Assembly (NCBI GenBank): GCA_052144935.1
Contig: JBKQPR010000240.1
Span: forward strand, 1 to 17,204
Source of the DNA: JOPF133 sp052144935
GTDB taxonomy: Bacteria > Acidobacteriota > Terriglobia > Bryobacterales > Bryobacteraceae
Length of the DNA: 17,204 bases
Reading direction: 5' to 3'
Positions 6,664 through 13,846 of this stretch are shown piece by piece (the stretch's first letter is position 1; each line of letters starts with the position of its first letter). The notes beneath the pieces are model-generated. The model was given only the letters and a program-made list of their open reading frames with translations, ran no database searches and was not told the origin of the DNA. Position numbers and translations under genes: made by a program.

Positions 6664-7398
6664 ACGGGCGGCCGGCCGCACCGCGATCGCCCGGAGGCGT
6701 GGGGCTGGGCGGCGGCCACCGGCGTGCTCTCGGTGGGGTTCCCGTACTTCTTCCGGCGACGCCGGCAGGCCACGCCGGCGAGCGACTGACCGCGCACCGC
6801 CGGCGGTTTAGGTCGTAGGAGTGCGAGGAGGCGACGTTGGCGATGCTGAGCCCGTTGCGTCGAGAGGCCAGCGTGGGGATCGCACGGCGGCGCGTGCAAC
6901 GCGCCAAAGGCCGTGTGTTGTTCACCAAGGCCCCACTGCGAGAAGTCGCGCGACTACGCCAGCCGCCGGGGATGACCACGTTGTTCGCGCCCGCATCCCG
7001 CACGGCCTTGCCGGAGCGAGGCCATGCCGGCGACGTTGTAGGCGTTGCACGGCTGCGTTGCCGGTGAGGGCGGATTCGACGTAACGCACCTTCGCGGACG
7101 ATCGAAAAGGCGGGCTGTGCGACCTATCCTCGATTCGAACAGTCCTTAATGGAGTGAAAATGGAGTGCAAGAATTCGCTCCAGACACCGGCGCGGAGTAG
7201 GCCCTACAAACCCTTTGGATGGTGTATCCGCCACTGATGGTTGAAAGCCGGGCTCCGGATGCTGTGGGCCAGATAGAAATCCCAGTTCGTTCCCAGAGTC
7301 TTGAGCGGTGCAAGCTGTTTGGCGGGAAATCCTGCGCGTTCCATATAGAAGCCGATGGGTCCTTGCTTCAACCCTGTCCCGCCCTCCTCCGGCGCCCT
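6664..7398. other. Region without an intact gene; possible decayed coding sequence
   Basis: About 735 bases between the small membrane protein and the toxin-antitoxin promoter. The first 126 bases (6664-6789) continue the membrane-protein frame after its TGA and read a further hydrophobic stretch, AWGWAAATGVLSVGFPYFFR, followed by basic residues and a TGA at 6787. It has no good start, so it may be a remnant. From 6790 to about 7398 the open frames on both strands are Arg/Ala/Pro-rich shadows with no recognisable family. A TTCGAAT core at 7131-7140 region resembles a tRNA T-loop on the minus strand but has no matching stem. Confidence 0.45.
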
Positions 7399-7434
7399 TT
7401 GTCTTGCAAGAAAAATGTGGTATTTTTTCTTGCA
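7399..7434 (+). promoter_or_regulatory. Toxin-antitoxin promoter overlapped by an 11-bp inverted repeat
   Basis: TTGTCT (7399-7404), a 16-base spacer and TATTTT (7421-7426), with TGTGG just before the -10 box, form a promoter. Overlapping it are the perfect arms TGCAAGAAAAA (7405-7415) and TTTTTCTTGCA (7424-7434) around an 8-base loop. AbiEi antitoxins are known to repress their operon by binding inverted repeats upstream, so this is a strong candidate operator for the DUF6088 protein. The hairpin ends exactly at the first possible ATG (7434). Confidence 0.75.
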
Positions 7435-7451
7435 TGGACAGGCGCGTCAAA

Positions 7452-8069
7452 ATGCAACAAGCCATTGAACAGAAGATACTTAGCAGGATCTATGGTAATG
7501 GGAGGGGATGGGCCTTCTCCCAGGCGGATTTTGCCGATCTGGGAGCTCGTTCGACAATCGATTCCGCGCTGCATCGCCGGGAGCGCGAAGGCGTCGTTCG
7601 AAGGGTCATTCGCGGCATCTACGATTACCCTCGTCATAGCAAGGCGCTGGGAGGCCCGACAAGCCCGAATATCGATCAGATCGCTCATGCGCTCGCTCGC
7701 AAATTCGCCTGGCGCATCCAGCCCAACGGAGCCACGGCTCAGAATCTACTGGGTCTGTCGACGCAGGTTCCCGCGCATGCGGTCTATCTCTCCGATGGGC
7801 CGGACCGTTCGTACACAGTGGGCCGGACCAAGCTCGCCTTCGAGCACACGGCCCTCAAGGAGGCCGGTTTCAAGTTGCCCGAAAGTCGCCTGATCGTGCA
7901 AGCGCTGAAAGCATTTGGCGAGGGCCGCATCACACCCAAAGTCATTACGCAGATCCGCAGGCAGTTCGATTCGGCCCTCCGGCAGCGGATACTCCTCGAT
8001 ACCAAGACGGCGACTGGCTGGGTCTACGCTGCCATTCAGGAAATCGCCAAGGACGGCGCGAATGGATAA
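7452..8069 (+). CDS. DUF6088 / AbiEi-like type IV antitoxin
   Basis: A 205-residue protein. The N-terminal winged helix (about 15-62) reads IEQKILSRIYG, GWAFSQADFADLG, then IDSALHRREREGVVRRVIRGIYDYPR. The C-terminal part (about 70-200) has LARKFAWRIQPNGATAQNLLGLS, VYLSDGPDRSY and EHTALKEAGFKL, as in AbiEi/DUF6088 antitoxins paired with nucleotidyltransferase toxins. It should bind its own promoter and oppose the toxin; type IV antitoxins act without tight toxin binding. I chose ATG 7452 because relatives begin shortly before IEQKIL and AGG lies 9 bases upstream. ATG 7434, six codons earlier and inside the operator, is possible as a leaderless start. The stop overlaps the toxin start by 8 bases. 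The gene is intact. Confidence 0.9.
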   Translation: MQQAIEQKILSRIYGNGRGWAFSQADFADLGARSTIDSALHRREREGVVRRVIRGIYDYPRHSKALGGPTSPNIDQIAHALARKFAWRIQPNGATAQNLLGLSTQVPAHAVYLSDGPDRSYTVGRTKLAFEHTALKEAGFKLPESRLIVQALKAFGEGRITPKVITQIRRQFDSALRQRILLDTKTATGWVYAAIQEIAKDGANG

Positions 8070-8610
8070 ACTCGCGCGGCTGCCAGCGGAGGGTCGGCGC
8101 GACATCTTCCGCGAGGCGGCGGCTCGACTTGGGATCAGGCCAACAATTATCGAGAAAGACTTCTGGGTCTGCGTCGCGCTGAAATTTCTCTTCCGGAAGT
8201 CGCGGTTCGGAAAATCCCTCGTCTTCAAGGGCGGGACATCGCTTTCGAAGGTACACGGGCTAATCGAACGTTTCTCCGAAGACATCGATCTTGTCCTCGA
8301 CTGGAAGCCGATCGGCTTCGGCGACGGGCTCAGGGACCCGATGCAAGACTTCACTTCAAAAGCTAAGCAGGACCAGTTCAACAAAGAAATAAACCGCCTC
8401 GCGGCGGACTACATCGCCAAGACGCTTTGCCCGGAACTGGAAGAACTGCTGCGGCAGGAAAACCTCGGGCTATCGGCAACCGTCGATCGGGATGATCCGC
8501 ATACCGTGGATATCCGGTATCCAGCGGCTTTTGCGGAAACCTATATCGCCCAGAAGTCCGCCTCGAAATCGGCCCGCTTGCCTCGTGGGTGCCCTCCGCT
8601 ACGCACCTGA
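8062..8610 (+). pseudogene. AbiEii-like nucleotidyltransferase toxin, N-terminal half (frameshifted)
   Basis: The frame starts at ATG 8062, overlapping the antitoxin stop. It reads as an AbiEii/AbiGii-type nucleotidyltransferase for 162 codons: EKDFWV (31-36), the nucleotide-binding motif GGTSLSK (57-63) and the metal-binding SEDIDL (72-77). After YPAAFAETYI (8547) the protein turns into an unrelated Ser/Arg-rich tail and stops at 8610. Adding one C after 8547 restores RPEVRLEIGPLASW and joins the frame of the second half (8589-9089), giving a normal 342-residue toxin. This is therefore a one-base deletion in the sequence, either real or from assembly. The second-half motifs needed for activity are cut off. 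Confidence 0.88.
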
Positions 8611-9089
8611 TCCGGCCCTACGCCTTCGACGCCGTGCCCGAGGTATTTGAAAACCCGGTCTGTGAAGTTGTGGTGATCGCGGCTGAGCGGACCTTCTGGG
8701 AGAAAGCGACAATTCTTCATCAGGAGGCGCACCGAAAAACCCAGATCCCGCAACGCTGTTCGCGACACTACTACGATCTCTACAAGCTCGCTGTGAGTCG
8801 CGTCAGAGCATCGGCCCTTGCCGATCCAAAGCTCTTGCAGGATGCAGTTGCGTTCAAGCGGCGGTTCTATCCGTCCGCCTGGGCCCGGTATGATCTCGCG
8901 GTTCCGGGATCGTTGAAATTGCTCCCGGCGACACCTTCGCACGTTAAGGACCTCGCACAAGACTACGAAGAGATGCAGGTCATGCTGTTCGGTGCACCTC
9001 CTGAATTCCACGAAATTCTTGATGAACTAAAAAATCTGGAGGCCCAGATTAATGCAACGGCTCAAAAAGACGAGTTGGGAAGCAAATAA
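8589..9089 (+). pseudogene. AbiEii-like nucleotidyltransferase toxin, C-terminal half
   Basis: This frame is the continuation of the toxin after the break near 8547; coding character in this frame already begins at about 8550. GTG 8589 is only the first start-like codon and has no convincing ribosome site. It contains the conserved AERTFWEKATILHQEAHR (the Lys/Glu motif of the family) and the downstream SRHYYDLYKLA motif, then an alpha-helical C-terminus rich in Asp and Glu (DLAQDYEEMQVMLFG). Without the N-terminal GGTSLSK and SEDIDL motifs it cannot transfer nucleotides. In an undamaged pair the toxin would modify its target with NMP and halt growth; phage defence is the usual setting for AbiE. 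Confidence 0.85.
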
Positions 9090-9481
9090 CCCCAGAGGCA
9101 CGCGACCGGCGGCGCCAGAGCGAGCTTATTGGTTCCGGCGTTGAAACAGACTGAGTGTACGTAGTCGGTCGGGGAAAGCAACTTCGACCATCCAATGATC
9201 CCAATGACGCGATCCAAACTGCGTAAACGTGCTGACCGTCTCTGGAGACGGCGCCGTAAGGACGATTGATCCTCGATGGCTCTTGGAAGGAGTATTGTCA
9301 TCACGGACGCCCGCGCTCGGCCGCATGATTCTTCTCTCGCCCGTCGAATTCTTCGGTCGGGTGCAGGTGCGGGTTGCCGCCATCTTTCCGAACTGCTATC
9401 GAACCAGAAGAGGCTTCCACTTGCGGAGGGTGCAAATTACGCTGAGCGCAGCTAAAATAGGTGCGGGAGTTGGAGCTGTAC
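9090..9481. other. Intergenic stretch without a credible gene
   Basis: About 390 bases after the toxin. A minus-strand frame around 9126-9383 reads some protein-like sequence (GSRHWDHWMVEVAFPDRL) but has no ribosome site and matches no family I know. A tight hairpin, CCGTCTC-TG-GAGACGG, lies at 9236-9251. Near the right end TAAAAT (9453-9458) may be a -10 box for the DUF1801 gene, without a good -35 partner. Confidence 0.4.
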
Positions 9482-9910
9482 ATGAAAAAACCCGTCCCGA
9501 TGGAATCTGCCTCTGCATTAATCGACGAGAGGATCAAGGAACTTGGGGACTGGCGCGGGAAGATGCTCGCGAAAGTGCGCGAAATCGTCCACGAGGCAGA
9601 CCCTGAGATCGTCGAAGAGTGGAAGTGGAGGGGGACTCCCGTCTGGTACCACGGCGGCATCGTCTGCACGGGAGAAACGTACAAGAACGTCGTCAAGACG
9701 ACATTTGCCAAGGGAGCTGCGTTGAAGGACCCTTCAGGTCTATTCAACTCCAGCCTGGACGGGAATGTCAGGCGCGCCATCGACATCCACGAAGGCGACC
9801 AGGTCGATGAGGCGGCCTTGAAGGATCTCATCCGCGCTGCAGTGGCGCTCAATCTCAAGGGCAAGAGCAAGCCGAAGCCCCGGCGAGCGAGCAGCAAGCG
9901 GGCCGACTAG
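9482..9910 (+). CDS. DUF1801 domain protein with basic C-terminal tail
   Basis: A 142-residue protein with a DUF1801 (YjbR/CyaY-like fold) domain at about 8-124: ALIDERIKELGDWRGKMLAKVREIVHEADP, the conserved EEWKWRGTPVWYHGGIVC, YKNVVKTTFAKGAALKDP, and NVRRAIDIHEGDQVDEAALKDLIRAAVAL. A Lys/Arg/Ser tail (KGKSKPKPRRASSKRAD) ends it. The family has no assigned reaction. GGAG lies 6 bases before ATG 9482. Only weakly similar to the DUF1801 protein at 4669-5097, whose basic tail is at the opposite end; the two belong to different subgroups. It stands alone, with no close gene on the same strand. Confidence 0.9.
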   Translation: MKKPVPMESASALIDERIKELGDWRGKMLAKVREIVHEADPEIVEEWKWRGTPVWYHGGIVCTGETYKNVVKTTFAKGAALKDPSGLFNSSLDGNVRRAIDIHEGDQVDEAALKDLIRAAVALNLKGKSKPKPRRASSKRAD

Positions 9911-10010
9911 CTTCGTCGCAGGGCCCGGCCATATCTCCTCCCATAGGGGAAGAGCTTCGGCACCTGGGCGGGTGGCCCAGCCTTCCGATGGCAAACCGCA
10001 CAGTGGGTGC

Positions 10011-10042
10011 CCCATCCTTCGCGGCTTTTCGCGACGGGTGGG
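10011..10042. repeat. GC-rich hairpin between convergent genes
   Basis: CCCATCCTTCGCG (10011-10023) can pair with CGCGACGGGTGGG (10030-10042) around a 6-base loop, with two non-Watson-Crick positions. It lies between the ends of the converging DUF1801 and ABC permease genes and could act as a two-way terminator, though no T run follows. The surrounding text (GTGGGTGCCCCATCC) looks to me like a dispersed acidobacterial repeat; this is from memory. Confidence 0.5.
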
Positions 10043-10077
10043 CGGCATAGATACTTGCCATAAGAGCTGGGGTTCTC

Positions 10078-10851
10078 TCACCCCTCCTCGCGCACGTTCG
10101 GCAGCCAGCGCAGCATGTGATGCTGCAGTTTGGTCACGACCCAGTTCAGCAGGATCCCGATCATGCCTGCAATCATGATGGCTCCGTAGGTTTCCGGGAT
10201 GCGATAGCTGGACTGGTAAAGATAGATGCCGCGCCCCAGCCCGCGTTCCCCCAGGCCGATGAACATTTCTACCGCCACCACGAGCACCAGGGAGTACGAA
10301 ACCGCGGTCCGTATGCCATCGAAGATGCTGGGCAGGGCCTCGTAGAAGAGCACGTCGGAAACCGTCTGCCAGGAGTTCAGGTTTAACAACCGAGCTTGGT
10401 AGAGGCGGCTCTGATTGGCCAGGGCTGCGCCCGAAACCGCATTGACCAGGATCACCAGCAGGCTGGGATAGGCCGCCAGCGCCACGATCGACGTCTCTCC
10501 GACTCCGGCCACGATCAGGAACAACGGGAACAACGCGGAAGCGGGAACGGAGCGCAGTGCGTGCAATGGCCCTTCGACAACCTTGTAGGCACGCTGGCGA
10601 TAACCCAGAAACAAGCCCACCGGAATGCCGAACACGCAGGCAATCACCAAAGCCGCCAGCACACGGCCCAAGGTCCAGGCGATATCCGCAAACAGTCTCT
10701 CGCGGAGCATGACAGGCACAGCGCGAGCCACGTTCCAGGGCGCGGGCAGAATGATGGGATCCACCAGACGCAGCGCGGTGACGACTGCCCAAACTCCAAT
10801 CAGGCCGCCGACGAACAACCATGCGCGCCAATTTCGCCTAAACCAATCCAT
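10078..10851 (-). CDS. ABC transporter permease, NitT/TauT (SsuC/TauC) type
   Basis: A 257-residue inner-membrane protein with about six helices (about 10-30, 57-80, 93-115, 122-143, 180-205, 222-242). It has the BPD_transp_1 fold: the LPAPWNVARAV segment typical of SsuC/TauC, the TLGRVLAALVIACVFGIPVGL helix, and the EAA loop EALPSIFDGIRTAVSYSLVLV that docks on the ATPase. It would form the membrane channel of an importer with the ATPase and binding protein encoded upstream in the same direction. The 159-base gap to the ATPase gene holds a paired-hairpin repeat. ATG 10851 has only a weak ribosome site, and a 12-bp direct repeat straddles this start. Confidence 0.92.
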   Translation of the reverse strand: MDWFRRNWRAWLFVGGLIGVWAVVTALRLVDPIILPAPWNVARAVPVMLRERLFADIAWTLGRVLAALVIACVFGIPVGLFLGYRQRAYKVVEGPLHALRSVPASALFPLFLIVAGVGETSIVALAAYPSLLVILVNAVSGAALANQSRLYQARLLNLNSWQTVSDVLFYEALPSIFDGIRTAVSYSLVLVVAVEMFIGLGERGLGRGIYLYQSSYRIPETYGAIMIAGMIGILLNWVVTKLQHHMLRWLPNVREEG

Positions 10852-10865
10852 CGCTAAACCAATCC
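10838..10865. repeat. 12-bp direct repeat at the permease start
   Basis: CTAAACCAATCC occurs at 10838-10849 and again at 10854-10865, a 16-base period. On the minus strand the downstream copy holds the ATG and codons 2-5 of the permease, while the upstream copy has ACG at the same place. This looks like a recent slippage duplication that moved the original ribosome site away from the start. Confidence 0.6.
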
Positions 10866-10914
10866 GTCCTTAGGAGCTGCGGAAAACTCACGTCGCGAAC
10901 CGCAGCGGCCCTCA

Positions 10915-10969
10915 GCGGCTGAAGCCGCCATTGATCTTGCGATACTTACGGCACGACTGAAGTCGTGCC
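10915..10969. repeat. Paired GA-loop hairpins (dispersed repeat) inside the ABC operon
   Basis: Two perfect stems with a GA loop lie 22 bases apart: GCGGCT-GA-AGCCGC (10915-10928) and GGCACGACT-GA-AGTCGTGCC (10950-10969). Both share the centre CTGAAG. I recall similar paired hairpins scattered through acidobacterial genomes such as Koribacter. Here the element sits between the ATPase and permease genes, where it could lower or protect downstream mRNA. Confidence 0.75.
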
Positions 10970-11010
10970 CTTCCCAAAACTGGCCCGAACCGTAGTTTTT
11001 CAGCAAGGTG

Positions 11011-11805
11011 CTAGACCAACCCATCGCGGATACCGTTAATCAGCGCCTGCTGCATGGCGCCGTAGTCGGGCGTGTTCTCCTCGCGGGGAAAACCCAGGTG
11101 GAAGTCGAGATCAGACATCACCCTTACTGGCCTTCTGGCGATGATGATGCACCGCATGCCCAGGGCCAGCGCATCCGCGACATTATGGGTAATGAGGACC
11201 AGCGTCATCTGGTCTTTGAGCGCAAGCTCGTGCAATGCGGAGGTGATCTCCGCTTTGACCTGGCCGTCGAGAGCCGAGAAGGGTTCATCCAAAATCACCA
11301 GTTTCGGTTTCCAGGAGAGGCAGCGGGAAAGCGCCAAGCGCTGTAACTCGCCTCCGGAAAGCTGCGCTGGATAAACATCGGACAGCGAGCTCAGCCGGAA
11401 CAAGGTCATCAGGTAGCAGATGCGGTCGCGGCGCTCGCGGCTTTCCCACTTCAGTTTCTCCAACGGATAGCGCACGTTCTCGAGGACCGTCTGCCAGGGA
11501 AAAACGCCGTTCATCGGATGTTGGTCCACGTACACCAGGTCCGAGGGCCGGGTAAAGTCCGGGGAACGCCGCACGATTCCTTTTTGCGGGATGACGATGC
11601 CGGCCATGATGCGGCCCAGCGTACTTTTGCCGGCGCCGCTGGCGCCCATGATGGTCACGATCGAACCCTGTTCGATGCGCAACGAGAAGTCTTTGTACAA
11701 CGCAACATTGATGCCGTTAACGCGGGCGGCAAAGGAAAAGTCGATGTCCTCGAGTTCAAGTGCGCTGCGAGAGGAAAGCGCCGGTCCGCTCATTGGCCCG
11801 CTCAT
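11011..11805 (-). CDS. ABC transporter ATP-binding protein, NitT/TauT type
   Basis: A 264-residue cytoplasmic ATPase with every motif of an active subunit: Walker A GASGAGKST (54-62), Q-loop Gln95 (VDQHPMNGVFPW), signature LSGGELQ (149-155), Walker B LVILDEP (169-175), D-loop SALD (177-180) and switch His207 (LITHN). It powers import through the permease encoded downstream. The start ATG 11805 overlaps the stop of the binding-protein gene as ATGA; ATG 11793 (MSGPALSS) is an alternative, because the N-terminus repeats MSGP. The C-terminal 40 residues, after RRPVRVMSDLDF, are as in SsuB/TauB relatives. Confidence 0.94.
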   Translation of the reverse strand: MSGPMSGPALSSRSALELEDIDFSFAARVNGINVALYKDFSLRIEQGSIVTIMGASGAGKSTLGRIMAGIVIPQKGIVRRSPDFTRPSDLVYVDQHPMNGVFPWQTVLENVRYPLEKLKWESRERRDRICYLMTLFRLSSLSDVYPAQLSGGELQRLALSRCLSWKPKLVILDEPFSALDGQVKAEITSALHELALKDQMTLVLITHNVADALALGMRCIIIARRPVRVMSDLDFHLGFPREENTPDYGAMQQALINGIRDGLV

Positions 11806-12761
11806 CGCGTCGGATCCACCAGTCTGCGGGCGTCGATTCGTTCCGGGATCTCGCCAATTTGGTAAAGCAGGTCGATGAACTGCTGGAGGTTGGCGGTATC
11901 AACCTGGTTCGACAGGGTGACGTCGGCGACATTCACGCGGGCGGCGACTTCCGGCGGCAGCTTGATGTATTTGGTCAGCAGTGTGCGCGACTCGGCCGGG
12001 TGTGCAGCCATGTAGTCCACTCCCTGCTGCAGAGCTTGCACGGCGCGCGCCGCCAGTTGCGGATGGTTGCGCTCGAACTCCCGTGAGATCACCGAGGCGC
12101 CAATCGGACACGGGTTGAGCAGGTCGGCGTACACCGATCCGAAGAGCTGGCGATAGCCGCCGTGGACGAGGGCGGTAGTGGTCACCGGCTCATAGGCGAA
12201 AAGCGCGTCCACCGCGCCGGATTCAAGGCTGGAGAGCTGGGCCTGCGGCGGCAATTGCAGCATCGTGACGCTGGCTTGATCGACTCCATGCTTCTTGAAA
12301 AACGCGCTCAGCATGTGACTGGGTGCGGTTCCGGGAAACACCCCAACCTTCTTTCCCTGCAAATCCTCGACGGTGTGCAGCGGAGAAGAGTCGCGGACGA
12401 TAATCTTGTCGAGCGCGTTGGCATCGTTCATGCGGCTGTGCGAGAAGATGCGCACGCGACCGGGGCTTTGGATTTCCAGGTGAATGATCGGTACCAGCGA
12501 CGTTGCCGGCAGAATATCGGCTTGGCCGGCGACCATGGTGTTCACCAGATCGTTACTGCTGCCCACAGCAATCGCCTTCAGCCGCAGGTTTTCCTTATCG
12601 AAAAGCCCCTGTTCCTGGGCTATGAAAACCGGCAAGCTCGGGATGATCTGCAAGTAAGCAACGCGCACCTCCCCGGCTTCCTTATGGGTTGATTTCCAAA
12701 CCCCGAAGAGTGCCAGGAAGAGAATGACTGCGGCGCCGATTGCCCATAGCCTGGATCGCAT
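11802..12761 (-). CDS. ABC transporter substrate-binding protein, NMT1/THI5-like
   Basis: A 319-residue periplasmic binding protein of the SsuA/TauA/THI5-like group. An N-terminal helix (about 5-23, LWAIGAAVILFLALFGVW) has no lipobox Cys and no clear cleavage site, so it may remain as a membrane anchor. The mature part begins VRVAYLQIIPSLPVFIAQEQGLFDKENL, followed by ADILPATSLVPI, LQGKKVGVFPGTAPSHML, the hinge strand SSLESGAVDALFAYEPVTTTA and a helical C-terminus. Relatives bind sulfonates, taurine, nitrate or pyrimidines; the ligand is not clear here. GGTGA lies a few bases before ATG 12761. The gene follows the crotonase by 39 bases and is coupled to the ATPase gene. Confidence 0.93.
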   Translation of the reverse strand: MRSRLWAIGAAVILFLALFGVWKSTHKEAGEVRVAYLQIIPSLPVFIAQEQGLFDKENLRLKAIAVGSSNDLVNTMVAGQADILPATSLVPIIHLEIQSPGRVRIFSHSRMNDANALDKIIVRDSSPLHTVEDLQGKKVGVFPGTAPSHMLSAFFKKHGVDQASVTMLQLPPQAQLSSLESGAVDALFAYEPVTTTALVHGGYRQLFGSVYADLLNPCPIGASVISREFERNHPQLAARAVQALQQGVDYMAAHPAESRTLLTKYIKLPPEVAARVNVADVTLSNQVDTANLQQFIDLLYQIGEIPERIDARRLVDPTR

Positions 12762-12800
12762 AGATTCACCGTCCGGCGCCGAACGAAAACGCCAACCGCA

Positions 12801-13598
12801 TTACTTGCCCACCCAACACGCCGGGCGTTTCTGCAAGAAGGCGGAGATGCCTTCCTGTGCGTCCGCCGCCATGGAGTTCATGGTCATGATCTCTTTCGCG
12901 TAGGCATACGCCTTGGGCTGGTCGAGGTCGATCTGAGTGTAGAAGGCCTGCTTGCCGATCGCCAACGTGACTGGGCTGGCTTGGGCGATGCGCCGGGCAA
13001 GGGCGCGTGTCTCTTCGTGCAAGGACGTCGCCGGCACTACCTTGTTTATCAGTCCCCAGTCCGCCGCCGTTGCCGCCGGGATCATTTCGCCGGTCAGCAG
13101 CATCTCGAGCGCGCGCTTGCGGCCGATGGCGCGGCTCAGAGCAACCATGGGCGTGGTGCAGAACAATCCGATGCGTACCCCGGGTGTGCCGAACGACGCC
13201 TCTTCAGCAGCAATTGCCAGGTCACAAGTTGCTACCAGCTGGCATCCGGCCGCAGTGGCTATTCCTTGGACTTCTGCAATCACAGGTTGTGGGATGGATT
13301 GGATCTTGGTCATCAGCTCGCAGCAAACGTCGAAGATTCGGCGATACTCGTTGATATCCTTTCCCGCCATTTCGCTCAGATCATGACCGGAAGAAAAGAC
13401 TTTCCCCGCGGCGGCTAGAATGACGGCTCGCAGTTCGCTATTTTTGCCGATGCCATCCAAACAGTCCAGCAACTCGAGCATGAGCTCGAGCGACAGGGCA
13501 TTGCGGCGATTGGGCCGATTCAGAGTGACCACCGCGACATTTGGTTCCGTTTCAAAGCAAATGTTCTCGTAGCCTGTCGAACAAGCGACTTGATGCAT
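12801..13598 (-). CDS. Crotonase/enoyl-CoA hydratase family protein, ECHDC3-like
   Basis: A 265-residue crotonase-fold protein. The CoA-binding and oxyanion-hole segments are FSSGHDLSEM (68-77) and EVQGIATAAGCQLVATCD (109-126). In classical enoyl-CoA hydratase the two catalytic glutamates lie in GGGCE and FGQPE; here the aligned residues are Gln120 (AAGCQ) and Gly140 (FGTPG). With VRIGLFCTTPMVALSRAIGRKRALEMLLTG this matches the ECHDC3-like branch, whose reaction is not settled, so hydration is unlikely. ATG 13598 (MHQVACS) has AAGG upstream; the open frame runs 90 codons further, but that part is not protein-like. It is the first gene of a probable operon with the ABC importer, which may deliver its substrate or a precursor. 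Confidence 0.9.
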   Translation of the reverse strand: MHQVACSTGYENICFETEPNVAVVTLNRPNRRNALSLELMLELLDCLDGIGKNSELRAVILAAAGKVFSSGHDLSEMAGKDINEYRRIFDVCCELMTKIQSIPQPVIAEVQGIATAAGCQLVATCDLAIAAEEASFGTPGVRIGLFCTTPMVALSRAIGRKRALEMLLTGEMIPAATAADWGLINKVVPATSLHEETRALARRIAQASPVTLAIGKQAFYTQIDLDQPKAYAYAKEIMTMNSMAADAQEGISAFLQKRPACWVGK

Positions 13599-13846
13599 AG
13601 GCACCTTCTCGCGGACAGCGGTGAAACGCCGTCCCGATTGCTCCATTATCCACATTCTAGCCTCGCGACACGACGAAAAGAGTGGCGGCTGGGAGCCAAC
13701 ACTGTGAGTCCCGAATCGAGACGGATGAAGACCATCGCCCCTGCTTTCATTGGTTTCATGGTTGCGCGTGCTCTTGACTCGTAATATGCTGCGCTCGATT
13801 GGCAGTGCAGCCTTCATCGTCAATGTCAATGTCAAGGAGTAGAGCC
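13599..13846. promoter_or_regulatory. Divergent promoter region
   Basis: The 248 bases between the crotonase operon (minus) and the hypothetical gene (plus) must hold both promoters. On the minus strand GATAAT near 13645 is a possible -10 box; on the plus strand TAATAT near 13783 is another, neither with a convincing -35 box. A small tandem TCAATG lies just before the plus-strand ribosome site AAGGAG. Confidence 0.35.

Noticed and set aside
6790..7100. Possible integron attC site or decayed gene
   Set aside because: GTT-containing core sites do not fit the RYYYAAC/GTTRRRY pattern, and no reading frame shows a known domain.
7120..7160. Possible tRNA T-arm (TTCGAAT core on the minus strand)
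   Set aside because: The flanking five bases do not pair and no anticodon or acceptor stem is present nearby.
9062..9383. Minus-strand frames of 80-85 codons with some protein-like stretches
   Set aside because: They overlap each other, one overlaps the toxin 3' end, no ribosome site is seen, and no family was recognised.
10078..10857. Long plus-strand frames opposite the ABC genes
   Set aside because: They are antisense to a clear permease with membrane helices and the EAA loop, and they are Gln/His/Arg-rich shadows.
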